From Pseudomonadota bacterium (GTDB lineage: Bacteria > Pseudomonadota > Alphaproteobacteria > Azospirillales > Azospirillaceae), in contig JAEZPL010000722.1 in assembly GCA_023413605.1 (NCBI GenBank), positions 1-60,937 of the forward strand: 60,937 nucleotides of DNA, given 5' to 3'. The position numbers and the translations under genes are program-made. This document shows, piece by piece, positions 53,134-60,937 of this stretch. Position 1 is the stretch's first letter. Every line of letters starts with the position of its first letter. Under the pieces are notes generated by a model. The model saw only the letters and a list, made by a program, of their open reading frames with translations. It ran no database searches and was not told the DNA's origin.

Positions 53134-54456
53134 ATGTCTATTGACGATTTACGGAAGCGCGTCGCTCAGGGTGATTATCTTTCTGTCTGCAATGAAATCA
53201 GATTGCTATCTGACAAAAATCCTGAGCATTGGTACTTACTTGGCGTGTCCATCCGAAAAGCTGAGCCAAACAACAAAAAAGAAGCGCTCGAATGCTTTTC
53301 CATTGCAGAAAGAAATGGATTTGACCCGTTCTGGATTGCATTTTTTCGCATAAACATCTTGTTCGCCATTGGCGATTATGAAGGCGTTATTCGGGATGCC
53401 TCCACTGTTCTTTCGAAGAAAGACGACCCCTCTGTTCTCCATATGATGGTGCAATCCCTTAAGGAACTAAAGGGGGAATGTGTTGAACATGTTCCGGCGG
53501 TGGTGTCAGGACTTTACCAAAACCTTTCTTTAGCCAATCGTCGCATCGCTGATTTAACCGCGATGCGATCCCCCAAAATTATTAAGGTTAAAAGGCCTGA
53601 CTTTGAGGCTTTCACTTATGAAGGGGATTATACGGCGCGGGACATAGCCGGTATTAGCGCTCTTCCAATCGAGCCTATGTCTCCGAATGATTACATAAAA
53701 AATGTTTCTGATGGAGAAATTCATCTTCTTCTTTTAACACACCATTTGGCGGCTGAATTGAATCCGGCATTCCTGGACATCGGTGCCAACCTTGGCACAG
53801 ACGCCATTCTGGCTGCGCTTTTGATGCGGCAATTCGGAAAGCGCATCCCCATCGCCGCCTTTGAGCCTGGTGTGCTACGCGACCTTTTGCCCTACACCCT
53901 GAAGCTTAATGGATTGCAGGACGAGGTGAAGGCCGAGTCCGTGGCAGTGTCCGGCGACAACCGGCCGACTGTCATGTTCGGTGAACGCGGAAATTCCGTG
54001 AACGCCCGGTTGGTAAATCGTGACGCCGCCACGGAGTCCATCTGCCATCTGGTCGATTGCGTCACGGTGGACACGTACGTGACCCAGGCTGGCTTGCAGA
54101 ACCATTCCCTGGTGATGAAAATCGATACGCAAGGTGCCGAATGGCTGATCTGGCAGGGATTGCGCCCGGTGGCAAACCGTCAGCCCGTCAGCATGCTTAT
54201 GGAATTCGCACCCTACCCGTTGAAATCTTCCGTTGACCCAGTTGTGTTCTTGAAGGATCTGAGCGAACACTTCCATCTTGTGGACGTCGGGGTCAACCGC
54301 GATCTTGCCTGCGTGGTGACGGCCGAAACGGCCGCAGCGGCAGTCGAAGCGATCAAAGGACGCGAACAGCCGTGGACCGATTTTGTCTGTATCGGTCGCT
54401 CGGTTCGCGGTGCCGATGATCTGTTGAATAGGGTGTGCAGCCGCGTCAAGAACTGA
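53134..54456 (+). CDS. FkbM family methyltransferase with helical N-terminal domain
   Basis: A 440-residue protein. The C-terminal half is an FkbM-type methyltransferase: FLDIGANLGTDAILAAL near 223-239, PIAAFEPG near 254-261 and MKIDTQGAEWLIWQGL near 327-342. The N-terminal 150 residues are TPR-like helices (DLRKRVAQGDY, EALECFSIAERNGFDP). Codon use in the first half is clearly AT-rich while the second half is GC-rich, so the gene looks like a fusion of two sources. ATG 53134 is chosen from promoter and RBS position; 53095 is an alternative. FkbM enzymes O-methylate sugars or polyketides. Confidence 0.82.
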   Translation: MSIDDLRKRVAQGDYLSVCNEIRLLSDKNPEHWYLLGVSIRKAEPNNKKEALECFSIAERNGFDPFWIAFFRINILFAIGDYEGVIRDASTVLSKKDDPSVLHMMVQSLKELKGECVEHVPAVVSGLYQNLSLANRRIADLTAMRSPKIIKVKRPDFEAFTYEGDYTARDIAGISALPIEPMSPNDYIKNVSDGEIHLLLLTHHLAAELNPAFLDIGANLGTDAILAALLMRQFGKRIPIAAFEPGVLRDLLPYTLKLNGLQDEVKAESVAVSGDNRPTVMFGERGNSVNARLVNRDAATESICHLVDCVTVDTYVTQAGLQNHSLVMKIDTQGAEWLIWQGLRPVANRQPVSMLMEFAPYPLKSSVDPVVFLKDLSEHFHLVDVGVNRDLACVVTAETAAAAVEAIKGREQPWTDFVCIGRSVRGADDLLNRVCSRVKN

Positions 54457-54726
54457 AAAGGGTGCTGTTAACTTCGCGGTCGGCTGATGCAAGGAGGGTT
54501 TGAGCAACCCCCGTGTTCACTGGATCAGGGAGCAGAGCAGGGCCGGTCGCCTCGCGCCAGACAGTGAAGGCGCGAGCGCGAACGGTGCGATACTCGGAGG
54601 CGTTATGCTCAGATATCAGCTTTATCGGTGTTCACCGCTGATTTTCAGATCCTTCTTCACTGCTGCGCATGACTTCAGCTTATCGGTCACGATGACGAGC
54701 GGGGCGTAACGCAACCTTTTCAACAT
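54446..54726 (-). mobile_element. IS6-family transposase relic with internal deletion
   Basis: The gap between the FkbM and epimerase genes is explained by a decayed transposase. Minus-strand frame one (54726-54622) reads MLKRLRYAPLVIVTDKLKS, then CAAVKKDLKISGEHR and a stop, which matches the IS6 DDE region (PRVIVTDKL...GVEHR). Frame two (54619-54446) reads LISEHNASEYRTVRARAF then TVWREATG, the usual IS6 C-terminus. The middle (LNNRAENSHQ region with the catalytic Glu) is deleted. Its ATG overlaps the epimerase stop as TAATG. Confidence 0.72.
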
Positions 54727-55496
54727 TACGCCGCGATCCCGCAGAAGCGGTGGACCGACGGCACGGTCCGCGGCAGGTCGCCACCCGCCAGGTCGCGCAG
54801 CTTGTCGAGCGACAACTCGTAGCGGACCGTCGGGGCGTTCTCCTGGAAGACGGAGGCGCTGCCGAGGCGGGTGTGCAGATCGCCCAGCCGCAGAAGCCCT
54901 TCGGCCCCGAGGTTGACGATCTCACCCCGCACGCCCTTCTCGACCAGCCGCCACACCAGCGACGCCGCGTCGTCGGTGTGGATGAACTGAAGCTCGGAGT
55001 TCGGGGACAGCCAGACCGGCGCACCGTTCTGCATGTCGTAGATCGCGTTCTTCTTCAGCTCCGGCCCGACGAATCCCCCCATGCGGACAATCAGCCAGTT
55101 CCGGTGAATGCCCTGCACCGCCTGCTCGGCCAGGTGCTTGTGCAGGCCATAGCGGCTGATCCGCGACAGGTCGATGCGCTGGTCCTCCCGCGTCACCTCG
55201 GGGCTGTGCTGCTCCGGGTAGACATCGCCGGAGGACAGGAAGACGTAGCGGTCCGCCTTGAAGTCCTCCAGCCCCAGGACGACGCTGCGCGTCGACGCGT
55301 CGAAGTCCCACACCGGGTCGCGCGTCGACATGAACTTGCGGCTGTTGCCGTTCGCGTTGATCAGGACGTCGCAGGACGTCCCCTTGTACTGATCGTACGT
55401 CTCGCGGGAGATCACCCGGTGCTCCAGCCCCAGGCGCTCAAAAAGCCGCACATAGGCCGACCCGACGAAGCCGTTGCCGCCGATGATGTAGATCAT
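54726..55496 (-). CDS. NAD(P)-dependent SDR epimerase/reductase
   Basis: A 256-residue extended SDR: YIIGGNGFVGSAYVRLF with the cofactor motif GGNGFVG at 6-12, FLSSGDVYP near 86-94 and the catalytic YGLHK (Tyr116, Lys120), then IVRMGGFVGPELKK and FIHTDDAASLVW. It is shorter than most NDP-sugar SDRs (about 310) but has all core elements. Third gene of the minus-strand heptose-type operon, 20 bases after the larger SDR; likely acts on the same nucleotide sugar (inference). Confidence 0.83.
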   Translation of the reverse strand: MIYIIGGNGFVGSAYVRLFERLGLEHRVISRETYDQYKGTSCDVLINANGNSRKFMSTRDPVWDFDASTRSVVLGLEDFKADRYVFLSSGDVYPEQHSPEVTREDQRIDLSRISRYGLHKHLAEQAVQGIHRNWLIVRMGGFVGPELKKNAIYDMQNGAPVWLSPNSELQFIHTDDAASLVWRLVEKGVRGEIVNLGAEGLLRLGDLHTRLGSASVFQENAPTVRYELSLDKLRDLAGGDLPRTVPSVHRFCGIAA

Positions 55497-55516
55497 GGGA
55501 GGTCCTTTCCTGCCGG

Positions 55517-56461
55517 TCAGAGCCGCAGCCCGTCGCCGCGGGTCTCGTAGTTGGCCGCGAACCAGTCGATGGTGCGCGTCAGGCCCTCACGCAGGGAGGT
55601 GTCGCAGGACAGGCCCAACCCCTTCATCCGCGCCGTATCGAAGATCTTGACCATCTGGCCGTCGGGCTTGTCCGCGTCCCAGCGGATCGCGCCCTTGAAG
55701 CCGGTCAGTTCGGCGATGGTTTCGGCCAGTTCCCGGATCGAGGTGCGGGTGCCGGAGGAGATGTTGACCGGCTCCGACGCGTGGTGCTGCTCGATGAAGT
55801 AGGGGATGGTCTTGGCAACGTCGGCGGCATAGACGAAATCGCGCTCCGGCAGGCCGGTGCCCCACATCACCACCTCCTCCGCACCGGTCAGCATCGCCTC
55901 GTAGTAGCGGCGGATCATCGCCGGGACGACGTGGCTGTCGAGCGGGTGGAAGTTGTCGTACTCGCCGTACATGTTGCCGGGGATGATGACCACCGCGTCC
56001 AGCCCATACTGCTTGCGGTAGGAGGTGGCGGCCACCGTGCCCATCATCTTGGCGGTGCTGTAGGGGGCGCTTTCCGGCTGCGGGAAGCCGTTCCAGAGCT
56101 GCGTCTCGTCGATCGGGCTCGTCGCCTTGGCCGGGTAGGAGCATCCGCCCATGGGGTAGATGAGCTTCTTCACCTTGTGGCGGGCGGCGGCGTCGAACAT
56201 CAGCGCCGTCAGCACGGTGTTCCGGAAATAGAAGTCGGCCGGATAGGTCCGGTTCGCCCCGATGCCGCCGGAATAGGCGGCGTAATGGACCACGACCTCC
56301 GGCTTGACCTCGGACAGGAGCCGGTCGACCTCGGCCGGTTGCATGAGGTCATAATCCTTGGACGACACGGCAACGACGTTGTCCGCGCCATAGGCATTCT
56401 GAAGAACAGGCAGGGTGTGTCGGCCAAGGAACCCGCTTGCACCGGTGATCAGCGTCTTCAT
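55517..56461 (-). CDS. NAD(P)-dependent SDR, GDP-fucose-synthase-like
   Basis: A 314-residue SDR close in plan to GDP-L-fucose synthase/WcaG: LITGASGFLGRHTLPVL at 4-20, PMGGCSYPAK near 103-112 in the place of GSSCIYP, YSTAKMMGTVAA with Tyr134 and Lys138, and IIPGNMYGEYDNFHP like the fucose-synthase NLYGPYDNF block. With the heptose kinase gene upstream it may reduce or epimerise a GDP-heptose or GDP-6-deoxyheptose rather than make fucose (inference). ATG 56461. Confidence 0.85.
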   Translation of the reverse strand: MKTLITGASGFLGRHTLPVLQNAYGADNVVAVSSKDYDLMQPAEVDRLLSEVKPEVVVHYAAYSGGIGANRTYPADFYFRNTVLTALMFDAAARHKVKKLIYPMGGCSYPAKATSPIDETQLWNGFPQPESAPYSTAKMMGTVAATSYRKQYGLDAVVIIPGNMYGEYDNFHPLDSHVVPAMIRRYYEAMLTGAEEVVMWGTGLPERDFVYAADVAKTIPYFIEQHHASEPVNISSGTRTSIRELAETIAELTGFKGAIRWDADKPDGQMVKIFDTARMKGLGLSCDTSLREGLTRTIDWFAANYETRGDGLRL

Positions 56462-56533
56462 GATGTTCTTGTTCCAGCTAAAGCGTGCAGAGTGTGACGA
56501 TCCGGTCGCCGGAGGGTCTTCTTTGAAATGCCC

Positions 56534-57526
56534 TCAGGTATGGACGATCTTTGCGCCCAGCGTGTCGATCCGGATCGGCATGCAGACGTGGGGCTGCATG
56601 GCCTCAACGAACGCGGCCTGGCGCTCGGGCGGAACCAGCACGAGCAGGAATCCGCCGGCCCCCGCCCCGTTCAGCTTGCCGCCGGTGGCGCCATTGGCAA
56701 GCGCCCTCGCGTACAAATCGTCGATCGGACCGGAGGAGACCTTGTTCGACAGACGCTTCTTGACCTGCCAACCCTCGTGCAGCAGGGAGCCGAAGGTCGA
56801 CACGATCTTCTCCGGGCGGCACGCCTCCAGCACATTCACCGATTCCTCGGCGAGCGCCAGCATGGTGTCCAACTCGCTGTCCACCATCGCGTTCTTGGTC
56901 TTCTGGATCTGCTCGTCCAGGGTGGCCGAAGCGTGGCGCCGGATGCCGGTGTAGACAAGCATCATGCTGTCGCACAGCGCGTTCAGCGACAATCCGCTGA
57001 TCTGCACGGGGGAAATGCTCACCCGGTTCTTGGAGAAGTCGAAGCGGTTGATGCCGCCGAAAGCCGCATGGTGCTGGTCCTGAACACCGACCAGCTCGCC
57101 AAGCCGCTCGCGCTCCACATGGACCGCGGTGCGGGCCAGATCGCTCTTGGTCATGGTGAGATTCAGCATCTCGGCCATCAGCTTCAGGAAGCCGACGGTG
57201 AAGGCCGAGGAGGAGCCGAGCCCGGTGTTGGCCGGCACGTCCGAACTGACGCTGATGTCGAGCGGCTCACGGTAATCGTGCATCTCCAGCACGGTGCGGA
57301 TCACCGGATGCTCGATCTGCTCACGCGTGTCGACCTTCTCCAGCTTCGAATACGCTACGCGGTACCGGTATTCCAGGATCGAGGACAGGCGCAGCGCGCT
57401 GATGTAGATGTACTTGTTGATCGCCATGCCGACCACGGTGCTGTGCCGGCGCTCAAAGAACTCCGGATAGTCGGTTCCGCCGCCGAAGAAACTGATGCGC
57501 AGAGGAGAGCGTACCGTAACCAGCAT
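56534..57526 (-). CDS. hddA: GHMP kinase, D-glycero-D-manno-heptose 7-phosphate kinase-like
   Basis: A 330-residue GHMP kinase: RSPLRISFFGGGTDYPEF at 6-23 (substrate site typical of HddA), DVPANTGLGSSSAFTVGF near 96-113 as the ATP loop, and the C-terminal NGAGAGGFLLVLV motif 3. HddA phosphorylates D-glycero-alpha-D-manno-heptose 7-phosphate at O-1 on the way to GDP-heptose. The divergent gmhA and hddC-like genes support that assignment; fucose or other sugar kinases are alternatives. GGAGA is seven bases before ATG 57526. Confidence 0.85.
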   Translation of the reverse strand: MLVTVRSPLRISFFGGGTDYPEFFERRHSTVVGMAINKYIYISALRLSSILEYRYRVAYSKLEKVDTREQIEHPVIRTVLEMHDYREPLDISVSSDVPANTGLGSSSAFTVGFLKLMAEMLNLTMTKSDLARTAVHVERERLGELVGVQDQHHAAFGGINRFDFSKNRVSISPVQISGLSLNALCDSMMLVYTGIRRHASATLDEQIQKTKNAMVDSELDTMLALAEESVNVLEACRPEKIVSTFGSLLHEGWQVKKRLSNKVSSGPIDDLYARALANGATGGKLNGAGAGGFLLVLVPPERQAAFVEAMQPHVCMPIRIDTLGAKIVHT

Positions 57527-58376
57527 GGAGAAGTCTCCTTTGGAGAAAGGCAGCAGTTATCAGGGGCGGGGAATGTGTTGGGTATCGCGCGAGCGGTTTC
57601 GATCCGGTTGACGCGCGGGCACCTTTCGGTCCGATGGAAAATCACGAACGATTGACAACGCCAAGGCGTGGGTCGCGAAAGCCGTCGAATGGCGAGAGAG
57701 CCCCTTCCGTTGGCCGAACGAAGCAAGCCACTCCACCCGCCGTCATTTTTGGCATTGCGGCCACAGCCCGATTCCGCAATCAGCATAGTTCGTTCAGATT
57801 AACCACAAAAGCTTATTAAAAATAAACACAACCATGAGAAACGGCGCAAGCAATATCAATCAAAAGCGAGGAGACAATCTGAAGCCCTTGCCCAGCCTCA
57901 AGCGATTTTGGCGGGCACAGTGATCGCCAGGGTCATTGCCAAGCCAAGGATAGGCACAGCTGATGCGTCATTACGAAACTGAAATATTGTGACGCGAGCT
58001 GGAGCATGCCGTGCGGTGAAGTGAACACAGGACGATGGCCGCGCGCGAGACCAAGACTTCCTCGGGGCCCCACCTTCGCACGAGCACTGGAATCTCTGGC
58101 CGGGAAGAGACATGCCAACTGGCCCATCGACAACTGAACCGTATCGAGCCCTTCGCCCCCGCCCGGACAAGAACCTTGCCTGCATCCATAAGGACCGTAG
58201 ACTGGTGGCAACCCGCCCGCATGCGCATGCGCATGCCAAACCAAACCTTCTGCGCGTCACGACAAGCGCCCTATCCGGCGAAAATTAAGCCGACCTGATG
58301 ACCAACGCTTTCCCTTCACGCTCCTTATCTCAAGTCTAAGCTTATGCGCTGTCACCCTGAACGTCTTCGGAGTGTC
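57527..58376. other. long divergent intergenic region before gmhA
   Basis: About 850 bases without a supported gene. The part at 57780-57880 is very AT-rich. At 58219-58236 GCATGC occurs three times in a row, an alternating purine-pyrimidine run that could flip to Z-form. Short open frames on both strands show no family features. It is expected to hold the hddA promoter as well. Confidence 0.5.
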
Positions 58377-58407
58377 CCTTGACACTCTTCGGCGTACTCC
58401 CTATGGT
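58370..58407 (+). promoter_or_regulatory. sigma70-like promoter with overlapping hairpin, upstream of gmhA
   Basis: TTGACA at 58379-58384 and TATGGT at 58402-58407 are exactly 17 bases apart, giving a start near 58414 and a leader of about 63 bases before ATG 58477. A 7-bp inverted repeat, GAGTGTC (58370-58376) and GACACTC (58381-58387), covers the -35 element and could be an operator or an upstream terminator. Confidence 0.55.
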
Positions 58408-58476
58408 CGCGCCGCCGAGATCACCCCCAGCGGTGCGGTCCAGCTGTTCATTCCCGTTTACATAGCAGACCGGTCA

Positions 58477-59040
58477 ATGAGCCTTTCCTCTTATCTGGCC
58501 GACGCGGCGAACCTGATCCGACGCTCCGCGACGCCGGAACTCGACGCCATCATGGACGCGGCGATCATCACCATTGCCGACGCTCTCAAGGCCGGCCGGC
58601 CGCTGCTGGTCTGCGGCAACGGCGGCTCGGCGTCCGACGCCATGCACATCACCGGCGAGCTGGTCGGCCGCTTCCTCAAGGAACGCCGCGCGCTCAACGC
58701 CATCTGCCTGTCGTCCAACCCGTCGGTTCTGACCGCCTGGAGCAACGACTACGACTACGCCACCGTCTTCTCGCGCCAAGTGGAAGCGTATGGGGTGGCC
58801 GACGGCGTGCTGCTCGGCATCAGCACCTCGGGGAATTCGGCCAACGTGATCGAGGCTTTGAAGGTGGCGCGGTCGCTCGGCATGAAGACCGTGGGCTTGA
58901 CCGGCGAAGGCGGCGGCAAGATGGCCCCCCTGTGCGATCACCTGATCGCGGTCCCGTCGCGCCGCACTCCGGACATCCAGCAGGTGCACCTGTGCCTGTA
59001 TCATTATCTGTGTGAAATGGTCGAGGCGCGCTGCGCATGA
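58477..59040 (+). CDS. gmhA: sedoheptulose-7-phosphate isomerase (SIS domain)
   Basis: A 187-residue SIS-domain protein that converts sedoheptulose 7-phosphate to D-glycero-D-manno-heptose 7-phosphate. It shows VCGNGGSASDAMHITGELVG at 45-64 with the catalytic Glu61, LGISTSGNSANVI and a C-terminal QVHLCLYHYLCEMVE with the catalytic His, all as in GmhA. ATG 58477 gives the usual length; the frame is open to 58372 without support. It overlaps the next gene by ATGA. Confidence 0.92.
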   Translation: MSLSSYLADAANLIRRSATPELDAIMDAAIITIADALKAGRPLLVCGNGGSASDAMHITGELVGRFLKERRALNAICLSSNPSVLTAWSNDYDYATVFSRQVEAYGVADGVLLGISTSGNSANVIEALKVARSLGMKTVGLTGEGGGKMAPLCDHLIAVPSRRTPDIQQVHLCLYHYLCEMVEARCA

Positions 59041-59825
59041 GCGCGGCGGCGCCGGCCGTGCCGGTCGAACCGGCCAATGCGACGGCCCCGGTTGACGCGA
59101 TCATTTTCGCCGGGGGACGCGGCACGCGCCTCGCCTCGGTGGTCTCCGACGTGCCGAAGCCGCTGGCACCGGTCGCCGGGCGTCCTTTCCTCGACCATCT
59201 GCTCGATGCTTACGCGGCCAGCGGCGCCGTCCGCCGCGTCGTCCTGGCGCTTGGCCATCTGGCCGAGGCCGTGATCCGGCACTACAAAACGGCACCGCCG
59301 TCGCTGCCGCTGGATTGGGTCGTGGAGTCCGAACCGCTCGGCACAGGGGGCGCGCTGCTGAACGCGCTGCCCGCCACCACCGGCAGCACGGTCCTGGTCG
59401 CCAACGGCGACAGTCTGATCGAAATGGACATTCCCGCCCTTCTGGCCCACCACCGGGCCAGCGGCGCCGGCCTCACCCTGGCGCTGACCGAGGTGGACGA
59501 TGTCGGCCGCTTCGGGCGCGTGTTGCTGGACGGCTCGCGGGTGACCGGCTTCGCGGAAAAGTCGGCCGACGGCGGTCGTGGCGCCATCAACGCCGGCGTC
59601 TATGTCCTGGACCGTACCGTGCTCGCCGGCCTGCCGGCAGGCCCGTTGTCCATGGAGATGGACATCATTCCCAGGCTGATCGTCGAGGGCCGGGTGCAGG
59701 CGGTCGTCTTCCGGGGGGCCTTCATCGACATCGGTCTGCCGGCAACCTATGCGGAGGCTCCGGCCTTCGTGGAACGGCTGCGCCGGCGCATGGCGGACGG
59801 CACGGCTCAGCCGGGTACGGAATAG
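59037..59825 (+). CDS. hddC: sugar-phosphate nucleotidyltransferase, HddC-like
   Basis: A 262-residue nucleotidyltransferase: IIFAGGRGTRLASVVSDVPK at 22-41 with the nucleotide loop and the Lys after Pro, VANGDSLIEMDIP, FAEKSADGGRGAINAGVYVL and FIDIGLPATYAEA. It resembles D-glycero-alpha-D-manno-heptose 1-phosphate guanylyltransferase, and its coupling to gmhA fits that. The N-terminus has a 19-residue Ala/Pro-rich lead. NDP choice (GDP) is inferred from context. Confidence 0.88.
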   Translation: MSAAAPAVPVEPANATAPVDAIIFAGGRGTRLASVVSDVPKPLAPVAGRPFLDHLLDAYAASGAVRRVVLALGHLAEAVIRHYKTAPPSLPLDWVVESEPLGTGGALLNALPATTGSTVLVANGDSLIEMDIPALLAHHRASGAGLTLALTEVDDVGRFGRVLLDGSRVTGFAEKSADGGRGAINAGVYVLDRTVLAGLPAGPLSMEMDIIPRLIVEGRVQAVVFRGAFIDIGLPATYAEAPAFVERLRRRMADGTAQPGTE

Positions 59826-59882
59826 GGGGCGGGCTCCCACCCGTCCGTTCAGTCGCGACATCTCGACACACGGGGAACTCCC

Positions 59883-60815
59883 ATGCGCATTCTAGTCACC
59901 GGCGGCGCCGGCTACATCGGGTCGATCCTGGTTCCCACCCTCCTGAGCGCCGGCCACGAGGTCACCGTCCTCGACGTCTTCACCGAGGGCGGCACGCAGC
60001 TTGCCGAAGCCTGCCGTTATCCGGGCTTCACCGCGGTGCGCGGCGACGCGCGCGACGCGCGCCAGCTCGACGCCCTGGTGCCCAAGGCCGACTGCGTGAT
60101 CCCGCTGGCCGCCCTGGTCGGTGCCCCGCTGTGCAGCCGCGACCAGATCGGCGCGACCTCGCTCAACCGCGACGCCATCCTGGCCCTGGTGAAGCGGATC
60201 GGCAAGGAGCAGAAGATCATCTACCCGACCACCAACTCCGGTTACGGCGTGGGTGAGAAGGACGGGTTCTGCACCGAAGAGTCGCCGCTGCGCCCGATCT
60301 CGCTCTACGGCACGACGAAGGTGGAGGCCGAGCAGGCGATCCTGGAGTCCGGCAACGGCATCACCCTGCGCCTGGCCACCGTCTTCGGCATTTCGCCGCG
60401 CATGCGCATCGACCTGCTGGTCAACGACTTCACCTACCGTGCGGTGACCGACCGCGCCGTGGTCATCTTCGAAGGCCACTTCCGTCGCAACTACATCCAT
60501 GTGCGCGACGTCGCGAAGGCCTTCATGCACGCACTGGCCAACTACGAGACGATGAACGGGCAGCCCTACAACGTCGGCCTGTCCACCGCGAACCTGACGA
60601 AGCTGGAGCTGTGCGAGCGGATCAAGCAGCAGGTGCCGGCCTTCACCTTCCTGGAGTCCGCCATCGGCGAGGACCCGGACAAGCGCGACTACATCGTCTC
60701 CAACGCCAAGATCGAGGCCACGGGCTATGCCCCCGACTGGTCGCTGGACGACGGCATCAGCGAACTGATCAAGGGCTACACCATGATCCGCAACGGCCGC
60801 TTCTCCAACGTCTGA
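59883..60815 (+). CDS. NAD-dependent epimerase/dehydratase (SDR)
   Basis: A 310-residue extended SDR: LVTGGAGYIGSILVPTL at 4-20, IIYPTTNSGYGVG near 112-124 and the catalytic YGTTK (Tyr142, Lys146), then RLATVFGISPRMRIDLLVND and RNYIHVRDVAKAF. Such proteins act as 4,6-dehydratase, C3/C5 epimerase or reductase on nucleotide sugars. Last gene of the plus-strand gmhA operon, 57 bases after hddC, and followed three bases later by a strong terminator. Substrate probably a GDP-heptose (inference). Confidence 0.87.
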   Translation: MRILVTGGAGYIGSILVPTLLSAGHEVTVLDVFTEGGTQLAEACRYPGFTAVRGDARDARQLDALVPKADCVIPLAALVGAPLCSRDQIGATSLNRDAILALVKRIGKEQKIIYPTTNSGYGVGEKDGFCTEESPLRPISLYGTTKVEAEQAILESGNGITLRLATVFGISPRMRIDLLVNDFTYRAVTDRAVVIFEGHFRRNYIHVRDVAKAFMHALANYETMNGQPYNVGLSTANLTKLELCERIKQQVPAFTFLESAIGEDPDKRDYIVSNAKIEATGYAPDWSLDDGISELIKGYTMIRNGRFSNV

Positions 60816-60856
60816 TACCGAAGGCGTTTGATGAGTTCCATCAAACGCCTTCGGTA
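60816..60856 (+). terminator. strong hairpin terminator after the heptose operon
   Basis: An 18-bp perfect stem (60816-60833 with 60839-60856) and a 5-base loop begin right after the TGA of the SDR gene. There is no clear T run, only ACAAA, but stem length and position fit a terminator. Confidence 0.65.
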
Positions 60857-60867
60857 CAAACCCGACA

Positions 60868-60888
60868 GCACATTGCACAGCAATGTGC
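60868..60888. repeat. second hairpin downstream of the terminator
   Basis: GCACATTG (60868-60875) and CAATGTGC (60881-60888) form an 8-bp stem with loop CACAG. With the 8-bp GC inverted repeat CGGCCGGC/GCCGGCCG at 60901-60908 and 60930-60937 it makes a row of three hairpins at the edge of the window. Confidence 0.7.
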
Positions 60889-60937
60889 GAGAGGGGCATA
60901 CGGCCGGCCGATCATGGAACTCTTCATGCGCCGGCCG

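Noticed and set aside
57898..58298. Short open frames on both strands of the hddA-gmhA gap
   Set aside because: Low-complexity Arg-rich products with no start signals; consistent with GC-rich non-coding DNA.

Overview
The window is GC-rich, densely packed, gammaless-looking proteobacterial DNA: third codon positions are strongly G/C, most starts are ATG, GTG or TTG behind purine-rich Shine-Dalgarno sites, and many neighbours overlap by ATGA or TGATG. Gene content (rml and gmd/fcl sugar genes, ABC O-antigen export, FkbM methyltransferase, GSCFA and DUF1796 proteins, IS3 and IS6 remnants) fits a Rhodospirillales alphaproteobacterium, most likely Azospirillum or a relative. That placement is inference from composition and families, not from a search.

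Almost everything serves surface glycan (LPS O-antigen, capsule or flagellin glycan) synthesis. Layout: (1) 1-4543, plus strand: the end of a GT4 glycosyltransferase, then rfbC-rfbB-rfbD-rfbA for dTDP-L-rhamnose. (2) 15975-4576, minus strand: an eight-gene run of glycosyltransferase, TPR protein, TPR-GSCFA protein, UDP-GlcNAc 2-epimerase, two methyltransferases, glycosyltransferase and a large HAD-type protein, headed by a good sigma70-like promoter. (3) 16247-19794, plus: asnB plus a glycosyltransferase paralogous to the first gene of block 2. (4) 29544-19864, minus: three methyltransferases, FemAB-like acyltransferase, an orphan protein, polysaccharide deacetylase, second asnB, glycosyltransferase and a frameshifted methyltransferase. 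(5) 29955-30453: IS3-family relic with both ends. (6) 35799-30475, minus: type I secretion ABC protein, HlyD adaptor and a Sel1-repeat protein. (7) 35960-36500: glycosyltransferase-2 relic, 12-bp tandem repeat and a terminator. (8) 40421-36506, minus: gmd-wzm-wzt-fcl. (9) 40833-50280: LTA-synthase-like sulfatase-TPR fusion, diacylglycerol-kinase-like gene and second UDP-GlcNAc 2-epimerase (minus), and two glycosyltransferases, one a 1047-residue multidomain protein. (10) 50434-54726: mosaic island with a DUF1796 gene between direct repeats, three phage-tail-fibre-like genes, an AT-rich FkbM gene and an IS6-family relic. (11) 57526-54726 (minus) and 58477-60815 (plus): divergent operons for a GDP-heptose-type sugar (hddA-like kinase with two SDR enzymes; gmhA, hddC-like and a third SDR), ended by a strong hairpin terminator.

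Together the genes make activated sugars (dTDP-rhamnose, GDP-4-keto-6-deoxymannose/GDP-fucose, epimerised UDP-HexNAc, GDP-heptose derivative), assemble and decorate a glycan (glycosyltransferases, methyltransferases, amidotransferases, acyltransferase, deacetylase) and export it (Wzm/Wzt). The most unusual feature is a small Rossmann-like module that recurs on two glycosyltransferases and, more faintly, on a methyltransferase and a HAD-type protein of the same locus. Decayed copies of a glycosyltransferase and a methyltransferase, plus two IS relics, show that the locus is being remodelled. No tRNA, rRNA or CRISPR array was seen.
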